DNA of 64,000 nucleotides, taken from NCBI GenBank assembly GCA_965249735.1, contig CBDFMS010000026.1, forward strand, positions 62,001 to 126,000. Reading direction: 5' to 3'. The notes below the pieces were generated by a model. It did not search any database, had not been told where the DNA came from, and saw nothing but the letters and a program-made list of their open reading frames with translations. The stretch is from JANQSS01 sp965249735. Lineage in GTDB: Bacteria > Bacteroidota > Bacteroidia > Chitinophagales > Saprospiraceae. How positions within the stretch are numbered: position 1 is the stretch's first letter; every line of letters begins with the position of its first letter. Both the position numbers and the translations under genes were made by a program. Of this stretch, positions 18,159 to 26,841 are shown piece after piece.

Positions 18159-19693
18159 CTTCTTCGTACTCCTAAAATTCCAAGTAATCCTCTTGTAATT
18201 TCTCGTGCAATCGTGCGGCCAATTTGGCGTGTGGTTGTACTTTCATATACGCGTTCGAAATTTGATTTCTTTCTACGTCGTGACGGTGTTGACCGGCGAT
18301 CATTTTCCAGTTCTCGCTGATGTTCAGCTTCATTGAAACGCTTAATTTTCCGATTTAATATTTCATAAGCGCTCTCACGATCTACTACCTCGTTGTATTT
18401 GTCGCTTAATAATGAACTTTGTACAATAGAATTAATTTCGGTCCTTGTCAAGATGTCCATTCGCGAAATTGGTGCTCTGAGCATGGTGTGCATCAGTGGT
18501 GTTGGAATTCCTTTTTCATTCAGGGCTGTGACCAGCGCTTCTCCAATCCCAAGACGGGTGATGACATCTTCAATGTTGTAATAGTCCGAAAGCGGAAAAT
18601 TCTGTGATGCCAGTTTAATGGCCTTGCGATCTTTGGCTGTAAATGCACGTAAGGCATGCTGTACTTTCAAACCTAATTGGCTTAGTACGACATTGGGTAT
18701 GTCAATAGGATTTTGTGTGATAAAAAATATACCTACTCCCTTGGATCGGATTAATTTAATTACAGTTTCAATTTGATCCATTAATGCATCCGAAGCCTGA
18801 TTAAAAATCAAATGTGCTTCGTCGATAAACAGACATAATTTTGGTTTGTCGGGATCGCCAACTTCAGGAAATGTCTTGTAGATTTCGGCAAGTAATTCCA
18901 ACATGAAGGTCGAGAATAACTTGGGTTTGCTTTGAATATCTGTCAGGCGCAATATCGAAATAATGCCACGGCCGTCATGTGTGGTGCGACACAGATCATC
19001 GACATCAAATGAAGGTTCACCAAAAAATCTTTCTGCACCTTGCTGCTCTAATTCAACCACGCGCCGTATAATGGCTCCAACCGATGAGGAAGATATGCGT
19101 CCATACTCTGCCTCAATTTCTTTTTTTCCTTCCTGCGATAAATAGGTCAGGGTTCGTCTAAAATCTTTTAAGTCTAATAATGGCAGTCTTTTGTCATCGC
19201 AATATTTGAACATGACCGTAACAATTCCTTCTTGAATGTCATTTAGTCCCAACATTTTCGAAAACAAAACCGGGCCAAATTCCGTCACTGTTGCACGCAG
19301 TCGTACGCCCTTTTCTTTTGATAAAGTCATAAATTCTACCGGACTGCCTTCCGGTATCCAGGGAAATCCCAATTTGTCATGCCGTTCATCAATTTTTGGA
19401 TGCGGATTACCCGGTGCGGCTACACCACTAAGGTCCCCTTTCACATCCATAACCAGTGACGGTACACCCACACTGGACAATTGTTCGGCAATAATTTGCA
19501 AGGTCTTCGTCTTACCCGTCCCGGTAGCACCAGCAATCAAGCCATGGCGATTCAATGTTTTTAATGGAATGCGAACCTGCAATCCGGGTTCCATTTCATC
19601 GTCAAGCACAGGTCCACCAAGCATGATGGATTGACCTTTGAAGGTATAACCTGCTTTTACCAGGTCTTTGAATGGTTCATTCGTTATGGCCAT
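18155..19693 (-). CDS. HerA-like P-loop ATPase, DUF853 family
   Basis: The 512-residue protein has Walker A at residues 55-62 (GATGTGKT), Walker B at about 287-295 (LCLFIDEAH), and a conserved IFFITQNPIDIP sensor segment. A long helical C-terminal tail ends in a basic stretch (RRSTPSRRRKK). This is the DUF853/YjgR family, related to HerA/FtsK hexameric ATPases. HerA works in DNA end processing with NurA in archaea, but DUF853 proteins lack a NurA partner and their role is unknown. It overlaps the upstream gene by 17 bases and the downstream secreted-protein gene by 4 bases, so three genes form an operon. Confidence 0.85.
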   Translation of the reverse strand: MAITNEPFKDLVKAGYTFKGQSIMLGGPVLDDEMEPGLQVRIPLKTLNRHGLIAGATGTGKTKTLQIIAEQLSSVGVPSLVMDVKGDLSGVAAPGNPHPKIDERHDKLGFPWIPEGSPVEFMTLSKEKGVRLRATVTEFGPVLFSKMLGLNDIQEGIVTVMFKYCDDKRLPLLDLKDFRRTLTYLSQEGKKEIEAEYGRISSSSVGAIIRRVVELEQQGAERFFGEPSFDVDDLCRTTHDGRGIISILRLTDIQSKPKLFSTFMLELLAEIYKTFPEVGDPDKPKLCLFIDEAHLIFNQASDALMDQIETVIKLIRSKGVGIFFITQNPIDIPNVVLSQLGLKVQHALRAFTAKDRKAIKLASQNFPLSDYYNIEDVITRLGIGEALVTALNEKGIPTPLMHTMLRAPISRMDILTRTEINSIVQSSLLSDKYNEVVDRESAYEILNRKIKRFNEAEHQRELENDRRSTPSRRRKKSNFERVYESTTTRQIGRTIAREITRGLLGILGVRRR

Positions 19694-20432
19694 CGTTCAA
19701 TCTTTTATTTTCTTCAATTCGTTCAGTATATAAATCCTTTGGGTATAACCAACGCAGTCTCTGGTGATTCCTTTCAATATAGGTCTCGCTTTCGTGGTCC
19801 AGCAAATCTCCAAAAAAATTAATATTAGTCAATTTTTCTACCTCATCAATCGACCGTGTAAATTCAAAAAATGGAAGTTCTGATTGTTGCTTCGGTATCA
19901 ATACGGCCTGGCCATGAGAATTTTCGTCAATGCACAGGTTGATTGTATATATTTCTTCAGTATCAGGTACCTGGCCATAGATCACATATAATGTATCGCA
20001 ATCACGCTCCCAATTTCGTGCATGACGAATATAGTCATTCCACAGGGGCAATTGTGTGGTAGCAATAGTAAGTGCATGCGATCTGCCCATATTCTCATGG
20101 GAAAAGATCACCGTGTCATCGAGCCTGAGCGCGGAAATATCACTCGCGATCCATCTAGGGATTGAATCTCCGGAAGGGACGCCATACAGGCCTTTATCAT
20201 AAATTTGAATGTCAATTTTATCGAATACCAATTGTTGATCACCATTTGTCATCCATTTAAAGGCCTTTGAGGATTCAAGATCCATTGTAAAAACCCAAAT
20301 TAATAGCATGCCAATAAACAGCAGGCCCAGGATAAGCAGAGAATTTCCTCGTTTAGATCGTCGCCGATGAATGGAATGTCGTTGAAAGCGTGCCAAGAAC
20401 TTAAAGGTATTGTGAAACGCTAAAATAAACAA
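19677..20432 (-). CDS. Single-pass membrane protein of unknown function
   Basis: The 251-residue product has a basic N-terminus, one strong transmembrane helix (about residues 31-48, LLILGLLFIGMLLIWVF) and a soluble C-terminal domain that probably faces the periplasm. I see no known motif. The start is uncertain: the only upstream start in frame is TTG at 20432, and the first ATG lies inside the membrane helix. The gene is divergent from the next by only 25 bases, leaving little space for two promoters. It heads the operon with the HerA-like gene. Confidence 0.5.
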   Translation of the reverse strand: MFILAFHNTFKFLARFQRHSIHRRRSKRGNSLLILGLLFIGMLLIWVFTMDLESSKAFKWMTNGDQQLVFDKIDIQIYDKGLYGVPSGDSIPRWIASDISALRLDDTVIFSHENMGRSHALTIATTQLPLWNDYIRHARNWERDCDTLYVIYGQVPDTEEIYTINLCIDENSHGQAVLIPKQQSELPFFEFTRSIDEVEKLTNINFFGDLLDHESETYIERNHQRLRWLYPKDLYTERIEENKRLNDGHNE

Positions 20433-20457
20433 TAGGGATGCTTAACTTGGCTTTTGT

Positions 20458-21264
20458 ATGAAAGGATGTTTGTGGTTACTGTTTTTTTTATCGCTCCCTG
20501 TTTGGTCATGGTCGCAGAATATACAACCGGCCAGAGTTTTGAGCCAAGCGTACAGCACATATGCGGATCAGGGACTCGATGGCCTGTTTAGTAACCAGGC
20601 GGGACTCCATACGATAGATCGGACATCGATCGCCGCATCAGCTCTTCAACGCTACTTTAGCGAAGGGCTACTTGAATTGCATTTAGGGGCAGCTTTTTCT
20701 CTTGGGGAATACACCGGCGGAGGTCTTTATCTGCGTCGGTTTGGTGACGATATTTTTTCAGAACAGACGGCCGGGTTAGCTGTCGGACGTCAACTATTTG
20801 AACATTTTGCGCTTGGCATTGCCTTAGAAGTGTATCAATTGAATATTGAAAATTACGGAAATGAGATCCAATTTAATTCTCAAATTGGTTTTCAAGCCGA
20901 CATATCAAAAGTTGTAAGAATTTCAAGTCATTTGTTTTTGCCCCTACAGCAAGAAGATGTACTGACGTATTCAAACCAGGCGGTAATCAATCTTGATGTC
21001 GCCGTCCAGGCCGAGAATCACATTGTCATTAAAGGAGGTCTCAGAAAAGTAACCGATCATGATTTTGGTATTAAAGCTGCCTTGATTTATAATCCAGTTG
21101 ATAAAGTCGAGATAAATGCCGGTGTCTTGACTTCTCCAACTCATTATACATTTGGTATCGGATTAGAAATCTTTGATGATGTTCAAATCATGGCGACCGG
21201 ATTTTATCAGCCGGACCTGGGATGGAGTTCAGGATTAAATCTGCGCTATGCCCCAAAAAAATAA
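20458..21264 (+). CDS. Outer-membrane beta-barrel protein of PorV/type IX membrane-protein style
   Basis: The 268-residue protein has a signal peptide (cleavage near residue 19) and alternating hydrophobic beta-strands throughout, with GLFSNQAGL near the N-terminus as in the PorV/UPF0164-type barrels of Bacteroidota. The C-terminus ends GLNLRYAPKK. It may act as an outer-membrane channel or an accessory of surface export. The function is inference from strand pattern only. It overlaps the start of mqnB by 17 bases and is probably cotranscribed with it. Confidence 0.5.
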   Translation: MKGCLWLLFFLSLPVWSWSQNIQPARVLSQAYSTYADQGLDGLFSNQAGLHTIDRTSIAASALQRYFSEGLLELHLGAAFSLGEYTGGGLYLRRFGDDIFSEQTAGLAVGRQLFEHFALGIALEVYQLNIENYGNEIQFNSQIGFQADISKVVRISSHLFLPLQQEDVLTYSNQAVINLDVAVQAENHIVIKGGLRKVTDHDFGIKAALIYNPVDKVEINAGVLTSPTHYTFGIGLEIFDDVQIMATGFYQPDLGWSSGLNLRYAPKK

Positions 21265-21895
21265 GACCATCATTTGTGTCCCTACAGAGGAAGAAAAGAA
21301 TGGAATTCTATCTTTCTTAGATCAGGATTTTCAGCCGGATATTCATGTTACGGGCCTGGGGACCTGGATGACCGCCTATCATATCCTGGAGATTATACAT
21401 CGTGAATCTGTAGGTAAAATTGTTCATCTTGGGGTTGCCGGTGCTTACAGGCGTGATATCCAATTGGGGCAAGTGGTAGAAGTTGTAGAAGAAAGCCTCA
21501 TTGATGCCGGTGCAGAAACTGACCAAGAGGACTTCGTGCGTTTTCATAAAATTGTTCCATCTATTACAGGCCAGCAAATGCCATGGAGTCAACAGGTTCT
21601 GATAAACCCGGCACCGACCAAGGACGACGACATCAAAACAGTCACTGGGTTGACCGTTCCCTTTACAAGTGGTTCAATAAAAACGATTCACCGACGACTG
21701 GCTTGTCAAAAAGATATAGAAAATATGGAGGGTGTTGGATTGTTTTATGCTTGTCTTATGCAAGGCGTTGCCTTTAGTTCTATTCGGGCAATATCAAATT
21801 ATGTAGAACCGCGAAATAAAGATGATTGGAAATTAGAACTAGCCTTTAAAAATCTGGCGCAGTTTCTTTCCAATCATCGCGTTGAATTTCTTTAG
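21248..21895 (+). CDS. mqnB: Futalosine hydrolase
   Basis: The 215-residue protein belongs to the nucleoside-phosphorylase-like fold. It has V-HLGVAGAYR in the base-binding region and NMEGVGLFYACL with the ribose-binding Met-Glu pair, then RAISNYVEPR and a WKLELAFKNLA segment. MqnB cleaves futalosine to dehypoxanthine futalosine plus hypoxanthine in the alternative menaquinone pathway. This implies that the cell makes menaquinone by the futalosine route; other mqn genes are not in the window. MTA/SAH nucleosidase is a related alternative, but the NMEGVGLFYA block and the EPRNKDDW segment favour MqnB. Confidence 0.88.
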   Translation: MPQKNKTIICVPTEEEKNGILSFLDQDFQPDIHVTGLGTWMTAYHILEIIHRESVGKIVHLGVAGAYRRDIQLGQVVEVVEESLIDAGAETDQEDFVRFHKIVPSITGQQMPWSQQVLINPAPTKDDDIKTVTGLTVPFTSGSIKTIHRRLACQKDIENMEGVGLFYACLMQGVAFSSIRAISNYVEPRNKDDWKLELAFKNLAQFLSNHRVEFL

Positions 21896-21913
21896 ACGAT
21901 TAATGTAGTTTAA

Positions 21914-23020
21914 TTATTTTTCTATTTCTGTGTCAGAATATCGATCCCAGGTATATTTTAAGTTGACAAAATAATTATAATTTGAAATACCACCTTTTAC
22001 CCCCTGGCTTTTTAGGAACGAATCATATACTTTGTTTCGAATATTCGGAAAATAGTCTTCGTATAAGTCGTGATGGGCATAGATATTTTTACGATCGAGT
22101 TTTACTTCTTCACTCATTTTGTCATAGAATGTAGTCAGGCCTTCTTTGCCAACAGTCTTCAGTACATCCCGTAAGAGATATCCAAGGTAACTTAACTGGG
22201 CGCTGTATTGATGAAGTTTATTATCACTATCACGGCAAGCCAGGTAGGCCACAAAATTGCAGTCACCTTCGGATGTCAGACCATGAGCATGTGCCAATTC
22301 ATGAGTAATGGTCACCGGTTTCTTAATCAAGTGAACGCCTTTATCGATATTACTTTCCCCTGTAAAGGGCCAATAAATGCCTGTTGTCGACCAATGTAAC
22401 AGGAATCCATCCGGTTCCAAAAAACAAACGGTTGGTGTAATTTGTAAATCGTAGCCAAAATTTGGAAGAACAAGCTCAAGTTCCGAGTTGATTAGCGTAA
22501 GATCAAAATCCGTGGAGAGTATATGATCAAACTCAAGTTCATTCAGATAATGTAATTCAGGTTGATCCCTGATTTCATTTACCAATTGAATCACTTGATC
22601 CGTTTCGCTAAACAACCAACTGGTATCGGGCAGGCTTCTTTGGATACCCATACGTTCCAGGATATCGGGCCTGCCATAATTAAATCCCCAAAACAGGTAA
22701 AACCAGATCACAAGAATAAATGCCAGTCCTAACAAGAATTTTCCAGATCGGATTAATCGGGTCTTCAGGGGCACCCGTCTTTTTCCGAATATAAAGATCT
22801 GAATGATGAGCACCGCAGCAACAAGGGTCAGGACAATGAAGATCCCCGGCCAAGGCAGGTGAAGGTGGTCCAGTATGTTTCGTAAGATTGGATAGATGTT
22901 TCCGTAGATCTGCTCTGCCAATTGGGGTGAGAAACTAAAAAGGATTTGAACAAGCAATGTGCAGGCTGCGGCAATGCCAAGCCAACTGATCAACCCCCAT
23001 TTTTTGATTTCTGCCATCAT
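21914..23020 (-). CDS. DUF3810 membrane metalloprotease-like protein
   Basis: The 368-residue protein has three N-terminal membrane helices (about residues 12-30, 57-77 and 91-110) and a soluble domain that contains THELAHAHG. This is an HExxH zinc-binding motif, followed by a conserved E-GDCNFVAYLAC stretch that can supply a further ligand. This arrangement defines DUF3810. Peptidase activity is expected from the motif but no substrate is known. It is convergent with mqnB and divergent from trxA. Confidence 0.8.
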   Translation of the reverse strand: MMAEIKKWGLISWLGIAAACTLLVQILFSFSPQLAEQIYGNIYPILRNILDHLHLPWPGIFIVLTLVAAVLIIQIFIFGKRRVPLKTRLIRSGKFLLGLAFILVIWFYLFWGFNYGRPDILERMGIQRSLPDTSWLFSETDQVIQLVNEIRDQPELHYLNELEFDHILSTDFDLTLINSELELVLPNFGYDLQITPTVCFLEPDGFLLHWSTTGIYWPFTGESNIDKGVHLIKKPVTITHELAHAHGLTSEGDCNFVAYLACRDSDNKLHQYSAQLSYLGYLLRDVLKTVGKEGLTTFYDKMSEEVKLDRKNIYAHHDLYEDYFPNIRNKVYDSFLKSQGVKGGISNYNYFVNLKYTWDRYSDTEIEK

Positions 23021-23044
23021 CTTAAGAAAAAATTAACCGCATCA

Positions 23045-23074
23045 TTTGTATCCTGTGAAACTCTTTTACCTTTG
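23045..23074 (+). promoter_or_regulatory. Bacteroidota promoter of trxA
   Basis: A TTTG -33 box (23045-23048) and a TACCTTTG -7 box (23067-23074) are separated by exactly 18 bases, the consensus form in this phylum. The start codon follows at 23122, leaving a leader of about 40 bases. Confidence 0.75.
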
Positions 23075-23121
23075 TCGCGTTTATGAAAATGAACGAAATT
23101 TAATCACTTAAAGACTATATA

Positions 23122-23439
23122 ATGGCTTTTGAATTCACAGATAGCAACTTTCAGGACGAAGTACTCGACAATGCGGGACTTTCTGTCATCGATTTTTGGG
23201 CAGAATGGTGCGGCCCTTGTCGGGCTATCACACCCATCATTGAAGACTTGGCTACTGAATATGACGGAACGGTCAAGGTAGGTAAGCTCAATGTTGATCA
23301 CAACCAGGAGGTATCCTTGAAATATGGTGTCCGCTCCATTCCTACTATCCTTTTTATTAAAGGAGGAGAAGTCGTAGACAAACATGTTGGAACGGCCAGC
23401 AGAGATTTCCTGAAACAAAAAATTGAATCCTTGCAGTAA
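23122..23439 (+). CDS. trxA: Thioredoxin
   Basis: The 105-residue protein is a canonical cytosolic thioredoxin. The redox motif is WCGPC (C30, C33) after DFWAEW, and the cis-proline loop SIPT lies near residue 73. It reduces protein disulfides as an electron donor. A promoter lies upstream and a strong terminator follows, so it is monocistronic. Confidence 0.97.
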   Translation: MAFEFTDSNFQDEVLDNAGLSVIDFWAEWCGPCRAITPIIEDLATEYDGTVKVGKLNVDHNQEVSLKYGVRSIPTILFIKGGEVVDKHVGTASRDFLKQKIESLQ

Positions 23440-23458
23440 CATAGCAGGAGCAAAACTT

Positions 23459-23492
23459 AAAGTCCCGATCTATTTAAGACCGGGACTTTTTT
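23459..23492 (+). terminator. Rho-independent terminator of trxA
   Basis: AAAGTCCCG and CGGGACTTT form a stem of nine pairs around a 13-base loop, followed by a T run that continues from the stem. Confidence 0.85.
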
Positions 23493-23622
23493 GTAGATGG
23501 CTATGCCAGAATCAAGATATGTCAACTAAAAGAATCCTTACTTTAGCTACATAATTCTCTTGACTTCTAGCGTTATCTTTCAAAGAAGATTGGAAAAGGA
23601 AAGATGTCAACAAAGCAATAAT

Positions 23623-24552
23623 ATGAGCTATTTTAACAAAGTCGAACTGAAATCCGTTGAGAACCTCGACCTACTTGCAAGGCAGGTCGTCGAAGGCTTC
23701 ATTATTGGGCTTCACAAAAGCCCCTATCACGGGTTTTCAGTTGAGTTTGCTGAGCATCGTCATTATAATCCGGGTGAGTCCACTAAGAATATAGACTGGA
23801 AAGTGTATGGAAGGACAGATAAGCTTTACACGAAGAAATACGAAGAAGAAACGAATTTACGCTGTCAAATTGTGATTGATACGTCCTCTTCCATGTTTTA
23901 CCCGCAGTACGAAATTTCTGATCAGACATCTATTAATAAGTTTCAATTCTCTTCTTTGGCTGCAGCGGCGTTAATGAACTTGTTGAGAAGACAGCGGGAT
24001 GCTTTTGGACTGAGTCTATTCAATGATCAAATTTTGCAACACGTACGTCCAAAAAGCAGTACCACTCAATATAAGCTTCTACTCTCCTATTTGGATCAGT
24101 TCATCAATGAAATCCCCAAACAAAAGTCTACTTCAGCTGCAAGCGCTTTACATGAAATTGCTGATCGTATTCATAAGCGGTCAATGGTTATAATTTTCAG
24201 CGATTTACACGATTCGAATCAAAATCTTTCTGAATTGTTTTCTGCTATGCAACATTTGAAATTCAATAAGCACGAGGTGGTACTCTTTCATGTTCTGGAC
24301 AAAAAAAGTGAACTGGAATTTGAATTTGAAAACCGGCCGTATGAATTTATTGACCTGGAATCTAATAAACGTCTCAAATTACAGCCCAATCAGGTAAAGG
24401 AGAAATATCAACATTTGGTTGGAGATTTTATCGAGGCAATCCAGGTGAAATGTTTGCAATTTAAAATTGACTATAATTTTTCAGATATAGCCGATGGATT
24501 TAATCCCATTTTGCGCTCATTTTTAGTCAAACGATCAAAAATGTCTACTTAA
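23623..24552 (+). CDS. DUF58 domain protein
   Basis: The 309-residue protein (ATG at 23623, MSYFNKV) carries the DUF58 signature: GFSVEFAEHR.YNPGEST.NIDWKVYGRTD. This is followed by the vWA-like core IDTSSSM, a metal-site DxSxS variant, and a later FSDLHDS. DUF58 proteins usually work with a MoxR-type AAA ATPase and membrane vWA proteins. Neither partner is adjacent here. The longer TTG-initiated reading adds 21 residues with no conserved sequence, so I prefer the ATG. Confidence 0.88.
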   Translation: MSYFNKVELKSVENLDLLARQVVEGFIIGLHKSPYHGFSVEFAEHRHYNPGESTKNIDWKVYGRTDKLYTKKYEEETNLRCQIVIDTSSSMFYPQYEISDQTSINKFQFSSLAAAALMNLLRRQRDAFGLSLFNDQILQHVRPKSSTTQYKLLLSYLDQFINEIPKQKSTSAASALHEIADRIHKRSMVIIFSDLHDSNQNLSELFSAMQHLKFNKHEVVLFHVLDKKSELEFEFENRPYEFIDLESNKRLKLQPNQVKEKYQHLVGDFIEAIQVKCLQFKIDYNFSDIADGFNPILRSFLVKRSKMST

Positions 24553-24567
24553 AAAATAATTGGACTT

Positions 24568-25317
24568 ATGTCAACTAATCTTTTACTCTCAGATGTACAT
24601 ACGGAACCGTCAAACGACATTGATGAAAAGGAAATCCGTCAGGAAACCAAACGCCTTGCCAAGGAAGTAGCTGATTTACAAGAGCGCTTGTTTGCCAATG
24701 GGAAACAGAGTCTTTTGGTTGTCCTGCAGGGCATGGATACAAGTGGAAAGGATGGCACCACCCGGGAGGTATTTAAATATTGCAGCCCCAATGGCGTCCA
24801 CGCATTTTCATTTAAGAAACCTACTGATCTGGAGTTTGCTCACGATTTTTTGTGGCGCGTCCATAAAGTAACACCACCTAAAGGCAAAATTCATGTATTC
24901 AATCGATCACACTACGAAGACATATTAATTCAACGTGTGCACAATTGGATTAATGATGAAAAACGAGATAAACGAATGAATGCGATCAATGCATTTGAAG
25001 AATTACTACAATTTGATTCAAATACCATCGTGCTCAAATTCTACCTTCATATTTCCAAAGAAAAGCAAAAGGAGAAATTGAAGGAACGCATGGTCGAACG
25101 GCGTAAATTTTGGAAATACAATAAAGCCGACTGGGATGAGCGCGAATATTGGGATGATTATCAAAAAGCCTACGAATATGTATTGGAAAATAGCAAAATC
25201 CCATGGAATATCGTTCCTGCCGACAAACGATGGTACAGAAACTATGTGGTAGCCGACAAAGTTTATAAAACGTTGAAAGACTTGAATCTCACCTATCCTG
25301 ATTTAAAAACCGATTGA
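24568..25317 (+). CDS. Polyphosphate kinase 2 family protein
   Basis: The 249-residue protein has the PPK2 Walker A GMDTSGKDGT (about residues 51-60) and the Walker B/lid region F-NRSHYEDILI, followed by RR-FWKYNKADWDER and WNIVPAD-RWYRN. These enzymes transfer phosphate between polyphosphate and nucleotides. The form belongs to the short, single-domain PPK2 subfamily. Substrate preference (ADP, GDP, AMP) cannot be read from sequence here. It lies 15 bases after the DUF58 gene and 6 bases before the S4 gene, suggesting an operon. Confidence 0.92.
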   Translation: MSTNLLLSDVHTEPSNDIDEKEIRQETKRLAKEVADLQERLFANGKQSLLVVLQGMDTSGKDGTTREVFKYCSPNGVHAFSFKKPTDLEFAHDFLWRVHKVTPPKGKIHVFNRSHYEDILIQRVHNWINDEKRDKRMNAINAFEELLQFDSNTIVLKFYLHISKEKQKEKLKERMVERRKFWKYNKADWDEREYWDDYQKAYEYVLENSKIPWNIVPADKRWYRNYVVADKVYKTLKDLNLTYPDLKTD

Positions 25318-25323
25318 TGAAAT

Positions 25324-25716
25324 ATGGCAGCTCGTATTGACAAATGGCTTTGGGCAGTACGCATTTTCAAATCGCGGACAATTTCCGGTGATTCGTGTAA
25401 GTCAGGTAAAGTAAGAATCAACGACAAACGCGCTAAACCGGCTTCGGAAGTAAAAATCAACGACCACATCCAGGTTAAGAAGAACGGTTTTCAACTGCAA
25501 TTTAAAGTGCTCGATGTCATTCAAAAACGTGTTGGTGCGCCTATTGCCGTGACATGTTATAATGACATTACTCCGGAAGAAGAACTGCGTAAATACGAGA
25601 ACTGGTTCGTTGGTAAGGCCAGACCGGAAATTCGTGAAAAAGGTGAAGGCCGTCCAACTAAAAAGCAGCGAAGAGAGCTTGATGGATTTAAAGACGACTA
25701 TTTGAGTAGCAATTAA
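25324..25716 (+). CDS. S4 domain RNA-binding protein (Hsp15-like)
   Basis: The 130-residue protein begins with an S4 domain (ARIDKWLWAVRIFKSRT, then GKVRINDKRAKPASEVK). A basic tail with PTKKQRRELD follows, as in Hsp15. Hsp15 binds stalled 50S subunits that carry peptidyl-tRNA; the assignment is by family. It follows PPK2 with a 6-base gap and shares its transcript. It is convergent with dprA. Confidence 0.85.
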   Translation: MAARIDKWLWAVRIFKSRTISGDSCKSGKVRINDKRAKPASEVKINDHIQVKKNGFQLQFKVLDVIQKRVGAPIAVTCYNDITPEEELRKYENWFVGKARPEIREKGEGRPTKKQRRELDGFKDDYLSSN

Positions 25717-25731
25717 GCGTTCAAATAAGAC

Positions 25732-26835
25732 TTACTTTCCTGCCAATATATACCGCTTGCCCACGCTTTGTTTTATAAGCCCTTTTAATTCTAATTGCAG
25801 CAAGAACGAAGACAATAAAGCTGTGGATATCCCGGATTGAGTAGACAACAAATCAACGTGTATATCCGGAGACTCTTTTATAATATTGACAATCGATTGT
25901 TCGTCATCAGATAACTCGAGAAACAGAGAAGATTGAATGGCTTTTTCGGATCGTTTGGTATCCCAATTCATCGATTTTAATATATCGGCACCATCCGTCA
26001 CCAATTGCGCCATATTGGCTTTAATTAATTTATTGCAACCTTCGGAAGATACATCAATCGACCGACCGGGTAATGCAAATAATTCCCGGTGGTTGTGGAA
26101 TGCAAAATTCGCCGTAATCATAGACCCACCCGTGGCACGAGATTCAATGACTAACGTCGCATCGGTCATATAAGCAACTGTTTTATTCCGCATCGGAAAA
26201 TGCTCCCTGTCGGGGCTTGCATCACAAGGAAATTGACTGATTAATCCTCCGTTTGACTTGAGCATTTTATCAGCCAGGGCCCTATGTTGTTTTGGATAAA
26301 TATCGGGAAGGCCATTCCCCAGGATACCGATGGTAGCGAGCCCATTAGATAAACTTGCCCTGTGACTCTCGGCATCTATCCCATAAGCTAAACCACTCAC
26401 AATGGTGACGCCTGAATCCCGCATATCCCGGATGATTTGTTGGCATTTCATTCTGCCATATTCAGTGGGTTTTCGTGTACCGACGACGGCCAGCATCCGA
26501 TCTTTATTAAAATCGGTTTTACCAATAGAATATAAGATGAGTGGGCTGTCTTGATGTGATTTCAACCGGTATGAGTAATCCTTGTCGAGATAAAAGTACG
26601 TTTCTAATTTATATTTTTCTATTTGGTGAAGTTCAACCTCTGCATCTCGTAAAGCATCATCACGTCCGGACAAGGATGAACGGTGCTTACCAATACCCGG
26701 TATTTTTAACAACTCGTTCTTGCTCATCCGAAATATGGGCTCTACCCCACCACAGTAACTTACCAGATTCCGTGCTGTGATCGGACCGATATCTTTCAAT
26801 AAATTCAGTGCAATTTCGTAGAGTCCGGCGCTCAT
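25732..26835 (-). CDS. dprA: DNA-processing protein DprA
   Basis: The 367-residue protein has a SAM-like N-terminal region, then the Rossmann-like DprA core (VGTRKPTEYG, SGLAYGIDAESHRASL, GNGLPDIYP, HFPMRNKTVA) and a C-terminal winged-helix domain. DprA loads RecA onto incoming single-stranded DNA in natural transformation. Full length, no defects. It is 6 bases downstream of the membrane glycosyltransferase-like gene. Presence is common even in species not known to be competent. Confidence 0.95.
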   Translation of the reverse strand: MSAGLYEIALNLLKDIGPITARNLVSYCGGVEPIFRMSKNELLKIPGIGKHRSSLSGRDDALRDAEVELHQIEKYKLETYFYLDKDYSYRLKSHQDSPLILYSIGKTDFNKDRMLAVVGTRKPTEYGRMKCQQIIRDMRDSGVTIVSGLAYGIDAESHRASLSNGLATIGILGNGLPDIYPKQHRALADKMLKSNGGLISQFPCDASPDREHFPMRNKTVAYMTDATLVIESRATGGSMITANFAFHNHRELFALPGRSIDVSSEGCNKLIKANMAQLVTDGADILKSMNWDTKRSEKAIQSSLFLELSDDEQSIVNIIKESPDIHVDLLSTQSGISTALLSSFLLQLELKGLIKQSVGKRYILAGK

Positions 26836-26841
26836 TATATA

